DNA of 64,000 bases from Nocardia rhamnosiphila NBRC 108938. Its GTDB lineage: Bacteria > Actinomycetota > Actinomycetes > Mycobacteriales > Mycobacteriaceae. The notes under the pieces were generated by a model. The model ran no database searches. It was not told where the DNA came from and saw nothing but the letters and a program-made list of their open reading frames with translations. Position numbers and translations under genes: made by a program. Positions 61,095 to 64,000 of this stretch are shown here, one piece after another (within the stretch, counting starts at the first letter, position 1; every line of letters begins with the position of its first letter). The DNA lies in assembly GCF_000720425.1 (NCBI RefSeq), contig NZ_JOAJ01000002.1, positions 62,001-126,000 on the forward strand, read 5' to 3'.

Positions 61095-62126
61095 TCAGCC
61101 GGCAGTGGAGGCGCGCTCGACCAGATATGGGCGGAAACCGACGTGCTCCGGTTGCGCTCCCCCATCCTCCGCCGCGGCGACCAGCAGGTCGACGGCGACA
61201 GAGCCGATATCGGCCCGAGGTTGACGAATGGAGGTGAGCGGGACGACCGCGGACTGGGCGAAGTCGATATCGTCGTAGCCGACCAGCGCGATATCGCCGG
61301 GTACCTCGACACCGTGCAGTGTGAGGGCCTGCAGCACCCCGATCGCGAGCAGGTCGTTGACGCAGAACACGGCGTCGGGCCGGTCACCGGGGGGCCGGGC
61401 GGCGATACGCTCGCCGGCGGCGCGACCGGCGAGCACGGTCATGGCCGGGGTGTCGACGACAGTGAGCGTGACACCCGGGTGCTCGGCCGCGGCGCGGCGG
61501 GCGCCGGCGCGCCGATCCGCCACCTGCGTCAGCGAGGCCGGACCTCCGATCACGGCGATGTGCCGGCGGCCGCCGGCACAGAGGTGCCGCACGGCCAGCT
61601 CACCGCCGGCGATATCGTCCACGGCGACCGACGAGAACGGCGTGCCGTGCCCGTCACGGTCCACCAGTACCACCGGCACACCGCGGTTGTGCAAGGCGAC
61701 GAGCCGGTGCTGATCCTCTCCGGACGGCGAGATGAGGAGCCCGAAAACTCGCTGCTCGTCGAAAGTTTCGAGGTAGCGACGTTCACGGTGCGGGTCGTCG
61801 TCGCTGGAGCCCAGCAGCACGACGAGGTCGTGTTCGGCGGCGCGCTGCTGCGCGGCGCGGGCCACGTCGGAGAAGAAGGGGTTGCCGATATCGAGCACCA
61901 CCAGGCCGACGCAGCGGGAGCGGCCCGCCTTGAGCTGACGAGCCGCGTCGTTGCGGACGAAACCCAGGCGATCGATGGCGGCGAGAACCCGGTCGACGGT
62001 GGCGGGCGCGACCTTGTCGGGCGCGTTGAGCACATTGGAGACGGTGCCGACCGAGACCGACGCCGCGGCGGCGACCTCCCGCATGCTCACCACCGGCGCC
62101 GGCACCTCCTCTGTCCGCGCAGGCAT
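61095..62126 (-). CDS. LacI-family regulator of rhamnose operon
   Basis: 343 residues. N-terminal helix-turn-helix MREVAAAASVSVGTVSNVLN with hinge helix VRNDAARQLKAG, then a periplasmic-binding-like ligand domain (GLVVLDIGNPFFSDVARAA). Its start lies 13 bases after the lactate dehydrogenase stop on the same strand, so it is the last gene of the operon. Likely repressor of rhamnose use, by analogy with its neighbours. Confidence 0.9.
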   Translation of the reverse strand: MPARTEEVPAPVVSMREVAAAASVSVGTVSNVLNAPDKVAPATVDRVLAAIDRLGFVRNDAARQLKAGRSRCVGLVVLDIGNPFFSDVARAAQQRAAEHDLVVLLGSSDDDPHRERRYLETFDEQRVFGLLISPSGEDQHRLVALHNRGVPVVLVDRDGHGTPFSSVAVDDIAGGELAVRHLCAGGRRHIAVIGGPASLTQVADRRAGARRAAAEHPGVTLTVVDTPAMTVLAGRAAGERIAARPPGDRPDAVFCVNDLLAIGVLQALTLHGVEVPGDIALVGYDDIDFAQSAVVPLTSIRQPRADIGSVAVDLLVAAAEDGGAQPEHVGFRPYLVERASTAG

Positions 62127-62139
62127 CGCCGCGGCCTGC

Positions 62140-63387
62140 TCACCCTCGATCTTGGCCGGGTATCGGGCGCGGGGCAAGCCTGGTCAGCTGGGTCACATGC
62201 TGTGGTGTCAGTTCCTCCAGGCAGGTGACGCCGAGCAACCGCATGGTGCGCTCGACCTGGCCGGTGAGGATGTCCACCGCTCGGTTCACCCCGGCTTCGC
62301 CGCCGGCCATCAGGCCGTAGAGGTAGGCGCGGCCGATGAGGGTGAAACGGGCTCCGAGCGCTATCGCGGCCACGATATCGGCGCCGGACATGATGCCGGT
62401 ATCGAGGACGATCTCGGTGTCACGCCCGAGTTCCCGGGCGACCTCGGGCAGCAGGTGGAACGGTACGGGTGCCCGGTCCAGTTGGCGGCCGCCGTGGTTG
62501 GAGAGCACGAGGCCGTCGACGCCGGTGTCCACCACCGCCCGGGCGTCGGCGAGGGTCTGGATGCCTTTGACGACCACCTTGCCGGGCCACTGGTCGCGGA
62601 TCCACGCCAGGTCCTCGAAGTTCACCGTCGGGTCGAACATGGAGTCGAGCAGCTCTGCCACGGTGCCCGACCAGCGGTCCAGCGAGGCGAAGGCCAGCGG
62701 TTCGGTGGTGAGGAAGTCGATCCACCAGCGCGGCCGGGGCAATGCGTCGAGCACGGTGGACGGGGTGAGCGCGGGAGGGATCGACATTCCGTTGCGGGTG
62801 TCGCGCAGGCGGGCACCGGCGACGGGTACGTCCACCGTGACCAGCAGGGTGTCGAAGCCCGCGGCGGCGGCGCGCTCGACCAGCGCCATGGAGCGGTCGC
62901 GGTCCTTCCACATGTAGAGCTGGAACCAGTTACGGCCGTGCGGGTTCGCCGCGGCCACATCCTCGATGGAGGCGGTACCCATGGTGGAGAGCGAGAACGG
63001 GATCCCGGCGCGGCCCGCCACCCGGGCGCCCGCGTATTCGCCCTCGGTCTGCATCATCCGGGTGAAGCCGGTGGGGGCGATACCGAACGGCAGCGACACC
63101 GGTCCACCGAGGACTTCCCACCCGGTGGTGACCTTGGCGACGTCGCGCAGGATCGCCGGATGGAATTCGATATCGAGGAACGCCTGCCGCGCACGGTTCA
63201 GGGAGATCTCACCTTCCGCGGCGCCGTCGGTGTAGTCGAAGGCGGCGCGCGGGGTGCGCCTCTTGGCGATACGGCGGAGGTCCTCGATGGTGAGCGCGGC
63301 GTCGAGCCGCCGCTGCACGCCCATGCGCGGCTTCTTGAACTGCATCAGCGGCGCGAGGTCACGGGGTGTGGGTAGTTGTCGTTTCAT
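62140..63387 (-). CDS. lldD: FMN-dependent alpha-hydroxy-acid (L-lactate) dehydrogenase
   Basis: 415 residues of the (S)-2-hydroxy-acid oxidase family. [11 protein letters not shown] near the N-terminus, FMN-binding and active-site [12 protein letters not shown] with the catalytic His-x-x-Arg, and [20 protein letters not shown]. In rhamnose operons it converts L-lactate, formed from L-lactaldehyde, to pyruvate. The start overlaps the rhamnulokinase stop by 1 base of ATGA. The N-terminal 40 residues are longer than in many LldD proteins. Confidence 0.9.
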   Translation of the reverse strand: MKRQLPTPRDLAPLMQFKKPRMGVQRRLDAALTIEDLRRIAKRRTPRAAFDYTDGAAEGEISLNRARQAFLDIEFHPAILRDVAKVTTGWEVLGGPVSLPFGIAPTGFTRMMQTEGEYAGARVAGRAGIPFSLSTMGTASIEDVAAANPHGRNWFQLYMWKDRDRSMALVERAAAAGFDTLLVTVDVPVAGARLRDTRNGMSIPPALTPSTVLDALPRPRWWIDFLTTEPLAFASLDRWSGTVAELLDSMFDPTVNFEDLAWIRDQWPGKVVVKGIQTLADARAVVDTGVDGLVLSNHGGRQLDRAPVPFHLLPEVARELGRDTEIVLDTGIMSGADIVAAIALGARFTLIGRAYLYGLMAGGEAGVNRAVDILTGQVERTMRLLGVTCLEELTPQHVTQLTRLAPRPIPGQDRG

Positions 63388-64000
63388 CAGCCTGCTTTCC
63401 TGACGGGTTCGGTGCGTGGCTCGTACCGCTGCGGCGGGAACGCCGCGGTCACCTCGGCGCGCAGCGCGTCCACATCGCCGTGCAGCAGGCCGTGTGTGCG
63501 GGCCTGCACCAGAATATTTCCGAGCGAGGTCGCCTCGACGGGACCGGCCAGTACCGGGACACCGGCGTGCTCGGCCAGCAACCGGCACAGCAGCCGGTTG
63601 CGGGCGCCGCCGCCCACCAGGTGGATCGTGCGCACCGGAATGCCGGTCAGCTCCTCGGCGGTCCGCACTCCGGCGGCGAAGGCGGCGGCCAGGCTCTCCA
63701 CGATGGCACGCACCATCGGGACGGGGCCGTCCGGCGCCGGAAGTGCCCGGGTCGTGTACCAGCCGGCGATCCGGGCGGGCATATCGCCGGGGGTGAGGAA
63801 CATAGTGTCGTCCACGTCGAATACGGCCGCCGGGGCGGGGGCGTCGGCAGCCGCGGCGAGCAGTCGGGCGAGGTCCACTGTGGTATCGGTGCGCTGCCAG
63901 TGCCGGACCGACTCGCTGAGCAGCCATAAACCCATGACATTGCGCAGGTAGCGGGTGCGCCCGTCGAGTCCGGCCTCGTTGGTGAAGTTGGCTTCCCGTC
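63387..64000 (-). CDS. rhaB: Rhamnulokinase, FGGY family (N-terminus beyond window)
   Basis: The C-terminal 204 codons are visible. [20 protein letters not shown] and [13 protein letters not shown] are typical of rhamnulokinase, and the ATP-binding [20 protein letters not shown] then [15 protein letters not shown] belong to the C-terminal actin-like domain. It phosphorylates L-rhamnulose. It is coupled to the lactate dehydrogenase and LacI genes in one operon. Confidence 0.92.
   Translation of the reverse strand, partial: REANFTNEAGLDGRTRYLRNVMGLWLLSESVRHWQRTDTTVDLARLLAAAADAPAPAAVFDVDDTMFLTPGDMPARIAGWYTTRALPAPDGPVPMVRAIVESLAAAFAAGVRTAEELTGIPVRTIHLVGGGARNRLLCRLLAEHAGVPVLAGPVEATSLGNILVQARTHGLLHGDVDALRAEVTAAFPPQRYEPRTEPVRKAG

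Overview
The window is high-GC DNA (roughly two thirds G+C) with dense operons, many ATGA start/stop overlaps, GTG starts, F420-type oxidoreductases, several P450s and large LuxR-type ATPase regulators. This points to a filamentous actinomycete of the Mycobacteriales, most likely Nocardia. That assignment is inferred from gene content; there is no rRNA gene to confirm it. I see no tRNA, rRNA, CRISPR array or insertion sequence.

Region 1 (1-23126) is a catabolic supercluster, almost all on the minus strand. Reading upstream to downstream on that strand it encodes a NitT/TauT-type ABC importer (20914-17437), a three-subunit molybdenum hydroxylase (17437-13607), three tiny tandem coupled ORFs (13610-13403), an aspartate dehydrogenase, an aldehyde dehydrogenase, two RidA proteins, a cupin, an oxygenase reductase, an extradiol dioxygenase, two alpha/beta hydrolases, two SDRs, a ThDP-dependent lyase, a Rieske oxygenase and a flavin monooxygenase cut by the window edge. 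A MarR regulator and a divergent XdhC-type maturation protein sit at its upstream end around a perfect 18-bp palindrome. Together they suggest uptake, hydroxylation, ring cleavage and deamination of an aromatic or N-heteroaromatic compound.

Region 2 (23395-33236) holds mixed single genes: a DJ-1/ABM fusion divergent from a GlxA-type AraC regulator, DUF2199 and unknown proteins, a PPOX protein divergent from a zinc-free quinone-reductase-like MDR across CTAGC palindromes, a secreted protein, a P450 lacking the ExxR arginine, TetR, and a secreted GH1-like glycosidase.

Region 3 (33567-60661) is a natural-product island. It has four large LuxR-family ATPase regulators, P450s, a Nudix/LLM/TetR group, a berberine-bridge-like flavoenzyme, and a RiPP locus (precursor with two GNFNSFI repeats, radical SAM/SPASM maturase, MFS exporter). 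It also has a P450-terpene synthase pair, an ABC exporter, and a protein that fuses a prenyl diphosphate synthase to a class I terpene cyclase in the order opposite to fungal chimeras.

Region 4 (61095-64000) is the end of a rhamnose-utilisation operon: LacI regulator, L-lactate dehydrogenase and the C-terminal part of a rhamnulokinase.
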